DNA of 64,000 bases from positions 1 through 64,000 of the forward strand of contig CALXLF010000001.1 in the NCBI GenBank assembly GCA_944389125.1, given 5' to 3'. The translations under genes and the position numbers were made by a program. Shown here piece by piece: positions 48,906 to 58,627 of this stretch. Each line of letters begins with the position of its first letter. Position 1 is the first letter of the stretch. This stretch comes from an uncultured Clostridia bacterium. GTDB taxonomy: Bacteria > Bacillota > Clostridia > TANB77 > CAG-508. Below the pieces are notes generated by a model. That model saw only the letters and a list, made by a program, of their open reading frames with translations, was not told the DNA's origin and searched no databases.

Positions 48906-49496
48906 TTAAATATTATTTTTTATGAATTTAACACATTTTTTATCATAGCTTGAATCCGTATTTTTCTTATCATTATTTGTAATTTCACAAAAATATTTAT
49001 TTGATTTGATATCAATTTCTAATCTTCCTAAAGCATCATTATTTCTTTTTCCTTTGCATATTTTAGATGTCATTAAGAAATTATTTTCTTTTATCTCAGT
49101 CGTAATTAATTTATCTTTATTTATCAATGCAAGTCCTGTTATATAATATGCAATACTTTCTCCTCCAACTTTTTCAAGTTCGGCACTATAATATTTTTCG
49201 AGTTCATCATCATCTAAATATTTTCCTTTAACTCTCCTTACATATAATCCAGGCTGAGTTTTAAATTTTTCTATATACAGTGCAGAGTCACCAGCAATTA
49301 TTGGCATATCTACAAGGTTAGAATATGCTTTTGCTTTTTTGGTTGCATTTTCAATTACACTTTTTCCATCTTCATTTACATCAATATTAATATTCAAATC
49401 ATATGGAGTTATAATTTCTATATCAAGTCCCATTAATCTATTCTTCATACTTTGTATTTTAAATTTATTTTTAGTTGCATAAAATAATTTTTTCAT
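48906..49496 (-). CDS. Non-canonical purine NTP pyrophosphatase-like (Ham1/RdgB fold)
   Basis: A 196-residue protein expected to hydrolyse dITP/XTP. The start MKKLFYATKNKFKIQSMKN matches the Ham1 ATxNxxK motif, and PIIAGDSALYIEKF with PGLYVRRVKG matches ADDSGLxV...PGxYSAR. The double Asp is replaced by GD and the C-terminal half is diverged, so activity is uncertain. Upstream of holA on the same strand. Confidence 0.75.
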   Translation of the reverse strand: MKKLFYATKNKFKIQSMKNRLMGLDIEIITPYDLNINIDVNEDGKSVIENATKKAKAYSNLVDMPIIAGDSALYIEKFKTQPGLYVRRVKGKYLDDDELEKYYSAELEKVGGESIAYYITGLALINKDKLITTEIKENNFLMTSKICKGKRNNDALGRLEIDIKSNKYFCEITNNDKKNTDSSYDKKCVKFIKNNI

Positions 49497-49541
49497 ATTT
49501 TACTTTCTCCTGTTTGTTAATCAATTAAAATTTTTTAAGAT

Positions 49542-50189
49542 TTATTTTAATTTAACTCCTAAAAGATATATTAAATCCATTGCTTGAAATTCGTTTATTA
49601 TAGCACCTTTTATATCTTCAATTGATACTGCTATTCCTTCAATTGTACTGTCTGAAAGATCTATTCCATTTAAACCAGTTTTAAAAAATTGTGCTTGTCT
49701 TAAATCTGCTTTCTTAAAACTAATATTTTTAAATTTATTTTCTTGAAAATTGCTATTTCTTAAAATTGTATTTTCAAATATTATATTACTTAAACTTGCC
49801 ATTGCAAAATTTGCATAATTAAAATTAGAATCAATAAAGCTAATATTAGAAAATCCACTTTCAATAAAATTATCACCTGTCATTTTGCAATTATTAAATT
49901 CACATCTTATAAAACTACAATTTTCAAATGATGTATTTGAAAAATTACAGTTTTTAAATTCAACATCTATAAAAGTATTTTTTGATAAATTACTATTTAT
50001 TATTTCTGTATTAATTATTATAGAATGCTCAATTGAAATATCATTTATAATTACATTTTCTTCTTTATAATTTTCTAAATATACATTATTTATTTTTTCA
50101 TCAATTCTTATATTATCTAATAAATTTTCCATTTTTACAAATCTATCTGATAATTTATTTTGCGGTTTTAATACACTATTTTTTTTCAT
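49542..50189 (-). CDS. Pentapeptide-repeat protein
   Basis: A 215-residue protein with tandem five-residue repeats from about residue 65 to 190, for example CNFSNTSFENCSFIRCEFNN and SNFNYANFAMASLSNIIFEN, which form a right-handed square beta-helix. No signal peptide. Role unknown; some relatives mimic DNA and bind gyrase, but nothing here shows that. It lies upstream of the ITPase-like gene. Confidence 0.85.
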   Translation of the reverse strand: MKKNSVLKPQNKLSDRFVKMENLLDNIRIDEKINNVYLENYKEENVIINDISIEHSIIINTEIINSNLSKNTFIDVEFKNCNFSNTSFENCSFIRCEFNNCKMTGDNFIESGFSNISFIDSNFNYANFAMASLSNIIFENTILRNSNFQENKFKNISFKKADLRQAQFFKTGLNGIDLSDSTIEGIAVSIEDIKGAIINEFQAMDLIYLLGVKLK

Positions 50190-50337
50190 TTATAAAACTC
50201 CAGTTATATTTTTCATTAGAATTATATCATTTTCATAAAAAATTGTATATAAATAAATAAAAAATTCTACAAACTCATTAAAACTTGATTTATATTAATA
50301 TATTTTGAATTTATTATTTAATTAAAAAATAAACATA

Positions 50338-51027
50338 TTAAATTGTATTTATATATCTTAAAATCACATTTTCTTTTTCCTGATTTTGTATACTAAGTTT
50401 CATTTCTTGTATTGCTACATACATTCTATTTACATTATAAGAATTTTCATTTAGATAATTAACATTATTCATTAGTTCTTGATATAGACTTTCAGCATTT
50501 TCTATAGAATTTAAAGCAGTTGCATAATCATCAATCATACTGTAATATAGGCTTTCTAAAAGATAAGCTTTAACTTCTTTTTCTTTATATAAAATATCAT
50601 TTTCAGGATAGATTCTTTTTATATAATCAGGAATCACTTTATAAAAGTCTTTTAAAGATTCTAAAAGAGACATTTCTAATTCACTATCTAGAGCTGAATT
50701 TATAGCATTAATTCTATCTTCAAGCCCTAAAATATTGCTATCTTCAATTTGCATACTTGTTAAATCTAAGATAATAACACTTGTATTATTTGAAATTTCT
50801 CCAAAATCTTTTCTTACATTTTGCCAAGCTATCTCTCCATTTTCTAAATAATCTCCACTTAAATATTTTTCTACGATTAAATGAATTGTATCTTCTGTAT
50901 ATTCTAATTCTGATAAAGTTTTCTCTTTTAACAACTCCTCATCTGTTTTATTTTCACTACAACCTGTTAATAAAAATAAATATATTAATAATATTATAAA
51001 AATAAATATTATTTTAAGATTTTTCAT
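50338..51027 (-). CDS. Lipoprotein of unknown function
   Basis: A 229-residue lipoprotein: the signal segment KIIFIFIILLIYLFLLTGC has a lipobox (LLTGC) near residue 22. The rest is helical and acidic with TPR-like spacing (AYLLESLYYSMIDDYATALN). ATG 51027 follows AAAGGAG. Host-like codon use. It is divergent from the small gene at 51127. Confidence 0.75.
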   Translation of the reverse strand: MKNLKIIFIFIILLIYLFLLTGCSENKTDEELLKEKTLSELEYTEDTIHLIVEKYLSGDYLENGEIAWQNVRKDFGEISNNTSVIILDLTSMQIEDSNILGLEDRINAINSALDSELEMSLLESLKDFYKVIPDYIKRIYPENDILYKEKEVKAYLLESLYYSMIDDYATALNSIENAESLYQELMNNVNYLNENSYNVNRMYVAIQEMKLSIQNQEKENVILRYINTI

Positions 51028-51126
51028 AAATTCTCCTTTAGGTAAATTTTTCATGTTTTAGTATTTACATAAAAGTCTATTTTTATGAATATAATAAATA
51101 TTAAATTTAATATAAGGAGTAAAAAA

Positions 51127-51417
51127 TTGAGCAAAATAAATTATTCTGTAAACTTATTTTCAGAATCTAGTAAAGATTTAGAAAATTTTTTGAATTTATT
51201 TTATAAAAATAATATAAAATTAAATCAAAAACTTTCATATGAAGAATTTTTTGAAAATCCGATTGATATGATTGAACTCATCTCAACTATTATTGATAAT
51301 AATGATAAATTTAATATAGGAATCTGGATAAGTATTGATAAAGATATTTTTATCAATATTACTGAAAATAATTTAGACAAAATAATAAGGTATCTTTTTG
51401 AAAGATACCCCGAATAA
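51127..51417 (+). CDS. Small unknown protein, TTG start
   Basis: A 96-residue soluble protein, acidic and Asn/Ile-rich, ending in FERYPE. I choose TTG 51127 because AAGGAG lies seven bases upstream; the ATG at 51085 has no such site. Not recognised. Converges with gpsA with one base between them. Confidence 0.6.
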   Translation: MSKINYSVNLFSESSKDLENFLNLFYKNNIKLNQKLSYEEFFENPIDMIELISTIIDNNDKFNIGIWISIDKDIFINITENNLDKIIRYLFERYPE

Positions 51418-51418
51418 A

Positions 51419-52408
51419 CTAATCTTCTGATTTTATATCACGATTCATTAAAATATCAACTGCTTCTCTTGGATCTAAATTATTATACAATACATCATAA
51501 ACTGCATTTACAATTGGCATTTCAATATTGTATTTTTTTGCAAGTTTATAAGCAACATCTATATTATCTACACTCTCAATTACCATACCAATTTGTTTTT
51601 TAGCTTCTTCTATAGAATAACCTTTACCAATCATTTCTCCAGCTCTTCTATTTCTACTATGCTTGCTTCCACATGTTACTATTAAATCGCCAAGTCCTGT
51701 TAGTCCATAAAAAGTCTTTTCTCTAGCTCCAAGAGCGACACCAAGTCTTACAATTTCAACTAATCCTCTAGTTGCTAGTGCTGCAAAAGTATTATCTCCA
51801 AAGTTCAATCCTACTGAAATTCCAGCACAAAATGCAATTATATTTTTAAGTGCTCCTCCTAGTTCAACTCCTTTTACATCACTTGATGTATATATTCTTA
51901 ATAAATTACTTTTAAATACATTTGAAATAACTTTTTTAACATTTTCATCATCAGATGCAATAACTAAAGCTGTAGGAATACCAATTGAGACTTCTTCTGC
52001 ATGACTAGGTCCAGATAAAACTCCATATTTATTATTAGGTAACTCCTCTTCAATAACTTGATCTAAAGTTTTTAATGATTCAGCTTCAAATCCTTTTGCA
52101 CACATAATAATTATTTGATCTGGTTTTACATATTTTTTGTATTCTTTCATTGTACTTCTAACAAATTTTGATGGAGTAACATGTAAAATTATTTCTGCAT
52201 CTTTAATTGTATCCTCATAACTGTTTGTTGCAACAACATTTTCTGGTATTTTTGCATTAGGTAAAAATTTGCATTTATGTTCATTATTTATTAAATTTTT
52301 TTCATCTTCTGAAAACGACCAAATAGTAACATTTTCCCCTTTGTTTCCTAAATAGATTCCTAAAGCTGATCCCCAGCTTCCACTTCCAATTATAGCTATT
52401 TTTTTCAT
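51419..52408 (-). CDS. gpsA: Glycerol-3-phosphate dehydrogenase (NAD(P)+)
   Basis: Makes sn-glycerol 3-phosphate for phospholipids. The 329 residues begin with the dinucleotide fold GSGSWGSALGIYLGNKG, then SGPSHAEEV, the catalytic Lys in GALKNIIAF, and the C-terminal domain GLTGLGDLIVTC. Directly follows plsY, the next enzyme in the same pathway, and der. Confidence 0.97.
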   Translation of the reverse strand: MKKIAIIGSGSWGSALGIYLGNKGENVTIWSFSEDEKNLINNEHKCKFLPNAKIPENVVATNSYEDTIKDAEIILHVTPSKFVRSTMKEYKKYVKPDQIIIMCAKGFEAESLKTLDQVIEEELPNNKYGVLSGPSHAEEVSIGIPTALVIASDDENVKKVISNVFKSNLLRIYTSSDVKGVELGGALKNIIAFCAGISVGLNFGDNTFAALATRGLVEIVRLGVALGAREKTFYGLTGLGDLIVTCGSKHSRNRRAGEMIGKGYSIEEAKKQIGMVIESVDNIDVAYKLAKKYNIEMPIVNAVYDVLYNNLDPREAVDILMNRDIKSED

Positions 52409-52439
52409 CTTCTAAATTCCCTTCTTCTATAGTATACTT

Positions 52440-53057
52440 TTATTTTTTAAAACTAATTCTATTTTCTGTACCTTCATTTAATCTTTTAATATTAGATCTA
52501 TGATTAAATAAAATAATTATTGCCATTATAATTCCAAAAATTGTATATCCTGCTCCATCTGCAATATAATGTGTTCTAATAAATATTGTTAAAACTGGAA
52601 ATAACAAAGCTGCTGTTATAGAGCCTAATGAAACCATTCTTGTAAGTAGTAAAATTAAAACACCATAAACTATACAAATCAAACCAATTTGCCAATTTAT
52701 TACAAGCAAAATTCCAATACTAGTTGCAACTCCTTTTCCACCCTTAAAACCAAAGAATATTGGAAAAGTATGTCCTAAAACTACTGCAACTGCTGCTATT
52801 TGAACTCCTATTGCTTGATTTTCTCCATTAGTCATAAGTTTAGCAATTAAAATTGCTATAACTCCTTTTAAAATATCACAAATTAAAACTACTAAAGCCG
52901 CCTTTTTTCCTACAGTTCTGAGCATATTAGTTGTTCCTGCATTTTTACTTCCTTTTTCTCTTAAATCAAATCCTGCTACTTTTTTGCTTATTATAACAGA
53001 AAAATTTATACTTCCAATAAAATAAGCAATAATAGCTACTGCTACATACATCCCCAT
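52440..53057 (-). CDS. plsY: Acyl-phosphate glycerol-3-phosphate acyltransferase
   Basis: Membrane acyltransferase using acyl phosphate and G3P (from GpsA). The 205 residues have about five membrane helices with SKNAGTTNMLRTVGKK, GHTFPIFFGFKGGKGVATSIG and NHRSNIKRL. Ribosome site AGGGAG. Lies between der and gpsA as in most Firmicutes. Confidence 0.97.
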   Translation of the reverse strand: MGMYVAVAIIAYFIGSINFSVIISKKVAGFDLREKGSKNAGTTNMLRTVGKKAALVVLICDILKGVIAILIAKLMTNGENQAIGVQIAAVAVVLGHTFPIFFGFKGGKGVATSIGILLVINWQIGLICIVYGVLILLLTRMVSLGSITAALLFPVLTIFIRTHYIADGAGYTIFGIIMAIIILFNHRSNIKRLNEGTENRISFKK

Positions 53058-53072
53058 AATTTTCTCCCTTCA

Positions 53073-54409
53073 TTATATTTTAGTATCGTTTTTTTCTCCT
53101 CTTTCGCGAATTATAAGCCTTACAGGTGTTCCTTCTAATCCAAAATTATTTCTAAAGCAATTTATTATATATCTTTGATAAGAAAAGTGAAACAAACTTT
53201 TATTATTTACAAATATAACAAATGTTGGTGGTTTTGTCGAAGCTTGAGTTGCATATAAAATTTTTAATCTTCTTCCTTTATCAGTAGGTGGTTGAACTGT
53301 TGAAATTGCTTCATTTATAACTTCATTTACAACTGAAGTTGAAAGTCTTAAAGCATTTTGACTAGCAACCTTATTTATCATTTCAAATAAATTATTTACT
53401 CTTTGTCCAGTTTTTGCTGAAATAAATATTATTGGAGCATATGATGCATAAGATAATTTATTATATACATCTTTTTTATATTTTTCCAATGTACCAGTCT
53501 CTTTTTCTATCTCGTCCCATTTGTTAACTGCAATTATAATTCCTTTTCCTGCTTCATGAGCTTCTCCTAATATTTTAGCATCTTGATCTGTTACCCCATC
53601 ATTTGCATCTATCATTACAATGCAAACATCAGCTCTTTCAATAGCAAGTAAAGTTCTCATTACGCTATATTTTTCAATTCTCTCATTTACTTTTGATTTT
53701 TTCCTAATACCAGCTGTATCAATAAACACATATTTTCCATGTTCATTTTCAAAAGGTGAATCTAATGCATCTCTAGTAGTTCCAGCAATATCACTAACAA
53801 TTGCTCTTTGTTCATTTAATATCTTATTTACTAAAGAAGACTTACCGTACATTAGGCTTTCCAATTATTGCAACTTTAATTACATCTTCATCATCTGATG
53901 ATTCTTTTTGCTCTGGTAAAGCATCATATATTCTATCTAAAACATCACCTATACCTAAAGCATTTGCAGCAGAAATTGGAGATGGTTCTCCTAATCCTAA
54001 ATTATAAAATTCATATAATTCTGCAGGTGGTTCTCCGGTTTTATCTGCTTTATTGCAAACTAAAATAACTGGTTTCTTAGATTTCTTTAACATTACAGCT
54101 ATATCCATATCTATACTAGTAACGCCATCTCTTATATCTGTCATAAATAAAATCACATCAGCTATTTCAATTGCAATGTTTGCTTGCTCTCTCATACCAG
54201 ATAAAATCACATCATCTGTTTTAGTTTCAATTCCTCCTGTATCAATAAGTGTAAATTCTTTATCTCTCCAAGATGCATCACCATATATTCTATCTCTTGT
54301 AACACCAGGTGTATCTTCTACAATTGAGATTCTTTGTCCTATTACATAATTAAAAAAACTAGATTTTCCGTACATTAGGTTTTCCAACAATTGCAACTAT
54401 AGGTTTCAC
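53073..54409 (-). CDS. der: Double-GTPase ribosome assembly factor Der, with two CGG +1 shifts
   Basis: Essential GTPase for 50S assembly. GTG 54409 after AGGAG gives KPIVAIVGKPNV, the canonical N-terminus. The frame then breaks inside both P-loops. At 54368-54370 GTA-CGG-AAA must be read GTA-(C)-GGA-AAA (GKPNVGKSSFF). At 53845-53847 GTA-CGG-TAA must be read GTA-(C)-GGT-AAG (GKPNVGKSSLV). Read straight, translation ends at TAG two codons after the first, or at TAA immediately after the second. With both shifts the product is about 444 residues with G1 to G5 motifs in each domain (NKADKTG, NKWDEIE) and the C-terminal KH-like domain (GLEGTPVRLIIRERG). Upstream of plsY-gpsA. Confidence 0.93.
53845..53847 (-). 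other. CGG +1 frameshift site in der, second P-loop
   Basis: GTA CGG TAA in the incoming frame; skipping C gives GTA GGT AAG TCT and the Walker A NVGKS of GTPase domain 2. CGG is followed directly by a stop. Confidence 0.92.
54368..54370 (-). other. CGG +1 frameshift site in der, first P-loop
   Basis: GTA CGG AAA ATC TAG in the incoming frame; skipping C gives GTA GGA AAA TCT and the Walker A NVGKS of GTPase domain 1. Confidence 0.92.
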
Positions 54410-54532
54410 TTTCTCTTCTCCTCTCTATTTCTCAAGTTCTTACATTATATAATATTTATCTAACTTTTTCAATGAAAATAATGTAAAAAATTAACATATT
54501 AAAAGAGATACAAATATGCCTCTTCTATATAA

Positions 54533-55171
54533 TTATTTCTCAAAAACAAATTCACTAATTAAATGCGTATATGTAATTAAATAAGAAACAGTAACTAGAA
54601 ATCCTCCTATTACATCGCTCAAATAATGTACTCCCAAGTATACTCTACTAAGACCTATCACAATTATTAATATACATAATAATAAAATTAAACTCCATTT
54701 TAAATATTTATTTTTTACATATTTATAAACTAAATATATAACAAATCCATAAAATGCCATACTTGCCATAGAATGCCCAGATGGAAAACTATATCCTGTT
54801 TCTTCAATAAGCCTGTATCCTATTGGTCTAGGTCTATGTAATATACCTTTTAATATATAATTTAAAAGTGATGATATTCCAAGATTTCCTACAATTGCTA
54901 TTCCTATTTTTTTATTTTTAATAACTATAAATAAAATTATTGATAATACTATTAAGAAAGTTGCTCCACCTAAGTTTGTAATTATTTTTACAATTGGTGT
55001 CAATGTATCAGAAATTACATGTTCTGCTAAAAAAGTATGAAAAGATGTGTCAATATTAAAAATCTCATCTTCTAAAACATCTTCGGCAATCCCCAAAAAA
55101 CAAATCAAGCATATAAATAATATTATCCATTTTAAATTTTTAATTATAAATTTTTTTATCTCTTGTTTCAT
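54533..55171 (-). CDS. PAP2-family membrane phosphatase
   Basis: A 212-residue membrane protein with five or six helices and the PAP2 motifs KGILHRPRP, FPSGHS and SRVYLGVHYLSDVIGG. Expected to dephosphorylate lipid phosphates such as undecaprenyl diphosphate or phosphatidate. ATG follows GAGGGAAACT. Divergent from uvrB. Confidence 0.9.
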   Translation of the reverse strand: MKQEIKKFIIKNLKWIILFICLICFLGIAEDVLEDEIFNIDTSFHTFLAEHVISDTLTPIVKIITNLGGATFLIVLSIILFIVIKNKKIGIAIVGNLGISSLLNYILKGILHRPRPIGYRLIEETGYSFPSGHSMASMAFYGFVIYLVYKYVKNKYLKWSLILLLCILIIVIGLSRVYLGVHYLSDVIGGFLVTVSYLITYTHLISEFVFEK

Positions 55172-55321
55172 AGTTTCCCTCTTAATTTAATATTTGTTCA
55201 TTATAACAAAAGAATATTTGCATTTCAACTCAAATTTTTAAATATATACTATATATCTTGTTTTTTTACTTAAAATATGCTATAAATGTAATGTTAAATT
55301 ATTTTTTAAAGAGGTTTTAAA

Positions 55322-57284
55322 ATGTTTAAATTAGTATCAGACTATAAACCAACTGGTGATCAACCAGAAGCAATTGAATATTTATCAAATGGTATAAAAG
55401 AAGGAAAGAAATTTCAAACTTTACTTGGAGTTACAGGCTCTCGGAAAAACTTTCACTATGGCAAATGTAATTCAGCAAGTTCAAAAACCAACTCTAGTTT
55501 TAGCTCATAATAAAACTTTAGCTGGACAGCTTTATAGTGAATTTAAAGAATTTTTCCCAGAAAATAGAGTTGAATACTTTGTTTCATATTATGATTATTA
55601 TCAACCAGAAGCATACATTGCATCATCTGACACTTACATTGAAAAAGATGCTTCTATTAATGATGAAATAGATAAACTTCGTCATTCTGCAACAGCATCA
55701 CTTTTTGAAACACGTGATGTTATAATTGTTGCATCTGTTTCATGTATCTATGGATTAGGTGACCCTATTGATTATGAAAATATGATAGTCTCTTTAAGAC
55801 CTGGAATGGTTAAAGATAGAAATCAAGTTATGAAAAAACTTGTAAATATGCAATATTCTAGAAATGAAATGGATTTTAAAAGAGGTACATTTAGAGCAAA
55901 AGGAGATACTTTAGAAATCTATCCTTCAAATGAAGATGAAAGAGCAATAAGAGTTGAATTCTGGGGTGATGAAGTTGAAAAGATTGCTGAAATAAATCCT
56001 TTGACTGGAAAAGTCTTAGGTATTAGAGAACATGTTATGATCTTCCCTAATTCACACTATGTTACAAGTAAAGATAAATTAGATCGTGCTATAGAGACTA
56101 TAGAGCAAGAACTAGAAGAACGTGTATCTTATTTTAAAGCAAATAATAAATTAATTGAAGCTCAAAGAATTGAAGAAAGAACAAATTTTGATATTGAGAT
56201 GTTAAAAGAAACTGGTTTTTGCCAAGGAATAGAAAACTATTCTAGACATATAAGTGGAAGAGCTCCAGGATCTCCTCCATTTACATTATTTGACTATTTT
56301 CCAGATGACTTTTTACTATTAATTGATGAATCACATGCTACAATCCCACAAGTTAGAGCTATGTATAATGGTGATAGAGCTAGAAAAGATTCTTTAGTAA
56401 AATATGGATTTAGACTTCCATCTGCTTATGACAATAGACCACTTAAATTTGAAGAATTTGAAGAAAGAATTAATCAAGTAATTTTCGTTAGTGCAACGCC
56501 TGGAGATTATGAAAAAGAACATTCTAAATCAAATATAGTTGAACAGATTATAAGACCTACTGGTCTATTAGATCCTAAAATAGATGTAAAACCAACTGAA
56601 AATCAGATAGATGATTTAATTCAAGAAATTCATGAAAGAACTGAAAAAAATGAAAGAGTTTTAGTAACAACACTTACTAAAAAAATGGCTGAAGATTTAA
56701 CAGCATATTTAACAAATATTGGAATTAGAGTAAGATATATGCACTCTGATATAAAAGCATTAGAGAGAATGGAAATTATTAGAGATTTAAGAATTGGTGA
56801 ATTTGATGTTTTAGTTGGAATAAATCTTTTAAGAGAAGGTCTAGATATTCCAGAGGTTTCATTAGTAGCTATTTTAGATGCAGATAAAGAAGGATTTCTT
56901 CGTTCTGAGCGTTCATTAATTCAAACAATAGGACGTGCTGCTAGAAATACTGATGGACGTGTTATTATGTATGCTGATGAGTTAACAGATTCAATGGAAA
57001 AAGCAATTAGCGAAACTAATAGACGTAGAAAAATTCAGGAAGAATATAATAAAGAACATGGTATTACTCCTCAAACAATTAAAAAGTCTGTAAGAGATGT
57101 TATAAAAGCAACAATAGTTGAAGATATTCAAAGTAAATTTGATATCGGAAAAGATGAAACAGTCGAAGATATTATCAATAAATTAACAGATGAGATGTTA
57201 AAAGCTGCAGCAAACATGGAATTTGAAAAAGCTGCAGAATTAAGAGATAAAATTAAAGAACTTGAGAAATTTCAAGAGCAATAA
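55322..57284 (+). CDS. uvrB: Excinuclease ABC subunit B, with one CGG +1 shift
   Basis: Helicase-like damage verifier of nucleotide excision repair. From ATG 55322 (after AAAGAGG) the frame reads [20 protein letters not shown], then QTLLGVTGS. The next codon is CGG at 55442-55444. Skipping its C gives GGA-AAA-ACT-TTC, the Walker [12 protein letters not shown]; read straight, translation stops after 22 more codons. The second part carries the beta-hairpin ([11 protein letters not shown]), DEXX box (LLIDESHAT), [12 protein letters not shown], and the UVR domain at the end. Product about 653 residues. This is one of only two plus-strand genes with the shift, and the extra C is again on the coding strand. 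Confidence 0.95.
55442..55444 (+). other. CGG +1 frameshift site in uvrB
   Basis: TCT CGG AAA AAC in the incoming frame; skipping C gives TCT GGA AAA ACT TTC and the invariant Walker A Gly of UvrB. Confidence 0.93.
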
Positions 57285-57299
57285 AAAATTTTGCCAGCG

Positions 57300-57338
57300 G
57301 TGCCACGGGGACGTTGTTCCACGGCACATCCGTGGAAC
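57300..57338. repeat. REP-like overlapping palindromes after uvrB
   Basis: GTGCC/GGCAC and GTTCCACGG/CCGTGGAAC form two mutually exclusive hairpins in a GC-rich patch. Shares CACGGGGACG with the element at 15294. Probably a dispersed palindromic repeat. Confidence 0.5.
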
Positions 57339-57382
57339 ATTTTTCTTACAATACAAAATTTTCGATATAAAATTTAAAATAC

Positions 57383-57436
57383 AAAAAAACACCTTTAAGT
57401 ATTTAAAACTATTTTAACTACTTAAAAGTGTTTTTT
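57383..57436 (-). terminator. Terminator after the FtsH-like gene
   Basis: AAAACACTTTTAAGTA pairs with TACTTAAAGGTGTTTT around a long loop, followed by T-run on the minus strand. Confidence 0.7.
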
Positions 57437-58606
57437 TTATATTTTATCTAGATTAATTCTGCAATTTGTCTTTTTGCTAGCATTTATTATGTTTTCAATA
57501 GAAATTGTTTCTTTGTTTTCTGACATTGCTTCTAGTGTTGCTTCATTAAGCAGCGTTTCAATTGAAGAACAGCTAAGATTTTCTAAACTATCTGCTAATT
57601 TCAATTTATTTATTTTATCAGATATTTTTTTCTTTTTTGTATATAAATCAATAAGTTCTAACCTTGTTTCTATATCAGGATTTGGAACATTATATTTTAA
57701 ATCAAATCTTCCAGGTCTTATTAACGCTGGATCTAATGAACGAATAGAATTAGTTGCTCCTATTACTAAAATTCCTTCACCTGTTTCAAATCCATCCATT
57801 TCATTTAACATTGCAGTTACTATTCTATTATTTTCCTTATCTACTCCTGTTCCTGTATAATTTCTTTTCTCTCCTATGCTGTCAAACTCATCTATAAAAA
57901 TTATACAAGGTTTATGTTTTTTTGCCTTTTTAAATAATTGCTTTATTTTTTGAGCACCCATTGACATTATTGGACTTTGAAAATCAGCTCCTTTTGTAGC
58001 GATAAAATTAATATTCATTTCTTCAGCTAATGCTTTAGCAAATAATGTTTTACCATTTCCTGGAGGACCTTCTAAAATAATGCCTTTAATTTGTCTAATT
58101 CCTTGTGATTTATACTTTTCAGAATTAGTTAGGATATCTATAATCTGTTTCATATCTTTTTTTATATTACTCATACCTGCAATATCATCAAATTTAACAT
58201 TTGTATGTTTTACAATTTTAAAAATTTTATTATTTGTTTCATAATATTTATAAAAAATAATTATTATAAAACATATAATTATAGCAAAAAGTAATAAATT
58301 AAATATCATATTTAAATTATCTTCAGCAGAGCTTATATCAACTGAAACTCCCTTTAATAATAGCTCTTTTTCTAATTCATCATAATTTGGATTTTCAGTA
58401 TAATATGTTTTATCTTCATCATTCATTTTAAATTCAATTTCATCATCTTTAATCAATACACTTGAAATTTTACCATTTTCAAATTCAGAATAAAATTCTT
58501 TAAAACTTACATATTCAGAATTATTATTAAAGATACTAAAAATTACAATGCCTATTAAAATAACAAAAATAATAATACATATTATAATCTTATTTTTAGT
58601 TTTCAT
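57437..58606 (-). CDS. FtsH-like AAA ATPase without protease domain
   Basis: A 389-residue protein with FtsH layout: membrane helix (IIICIIIFVILIGIVIF), an extracytoplasmic FtsH-extracellular-like domain (VSFKEFYSEFENGKISSV), a second helix, then an AAA module with Walker A GPPGNGKT, Walker B CIIFIDEFDS and arginine-finger region PALIRPGRFD. It ends after the AAA lid. The M41 zinc motif HEAGH and the roughly 200-residue protease domain of FtsH are absent, with an ordinary stop and terminator. It may be a membrane unfoldase or chaperone, or adaptor to a true FtsH encoded elsewhere. Ordinary codon use. Confidence 0.85.
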   Translation of the reverse strand: MKTKNKIIICIIIFVILIGIVIFSIFNNNSEYVSFKEFYSEFENGKISSVLIKDDEIEFKMNDEDKTYYTENPNYDELEKELLLKGVSVDISSAEDNLNMIFNLLLFAIIICFIIIIFYKYYETNNKIFKIVKHTNVKFDDIAGMSNIKKDMKQIIDILTNSEKYKSQGIRQIKGIILEGPPGNGKTLFAKALAEEMNINFIATKGADFQSPIMSMGAQKIKQLFKKAKKHKPCIIFIDEFDSIGEKRNYTGTGVDKENNRIVTAMLNEMDGFETGEGILVIGATNSIRSLDPALIRPGRFDLKYNVPNPDIETRLELIDLYTKKKKISDKINKLKLADSLENLSCSSIETLLNEATLEAMSENKETISIENIINASKKTNCRINLDKI

Positions 58607-58627
58607 TAAACCATCTCCATATAAAGA

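Noticed and set aside
53073..54409. der as two separate genes or a pseudogene
   Set aside because: Both halves retain all GTPase motifs under a single start and no other damage is seen, which is not the look of decay.
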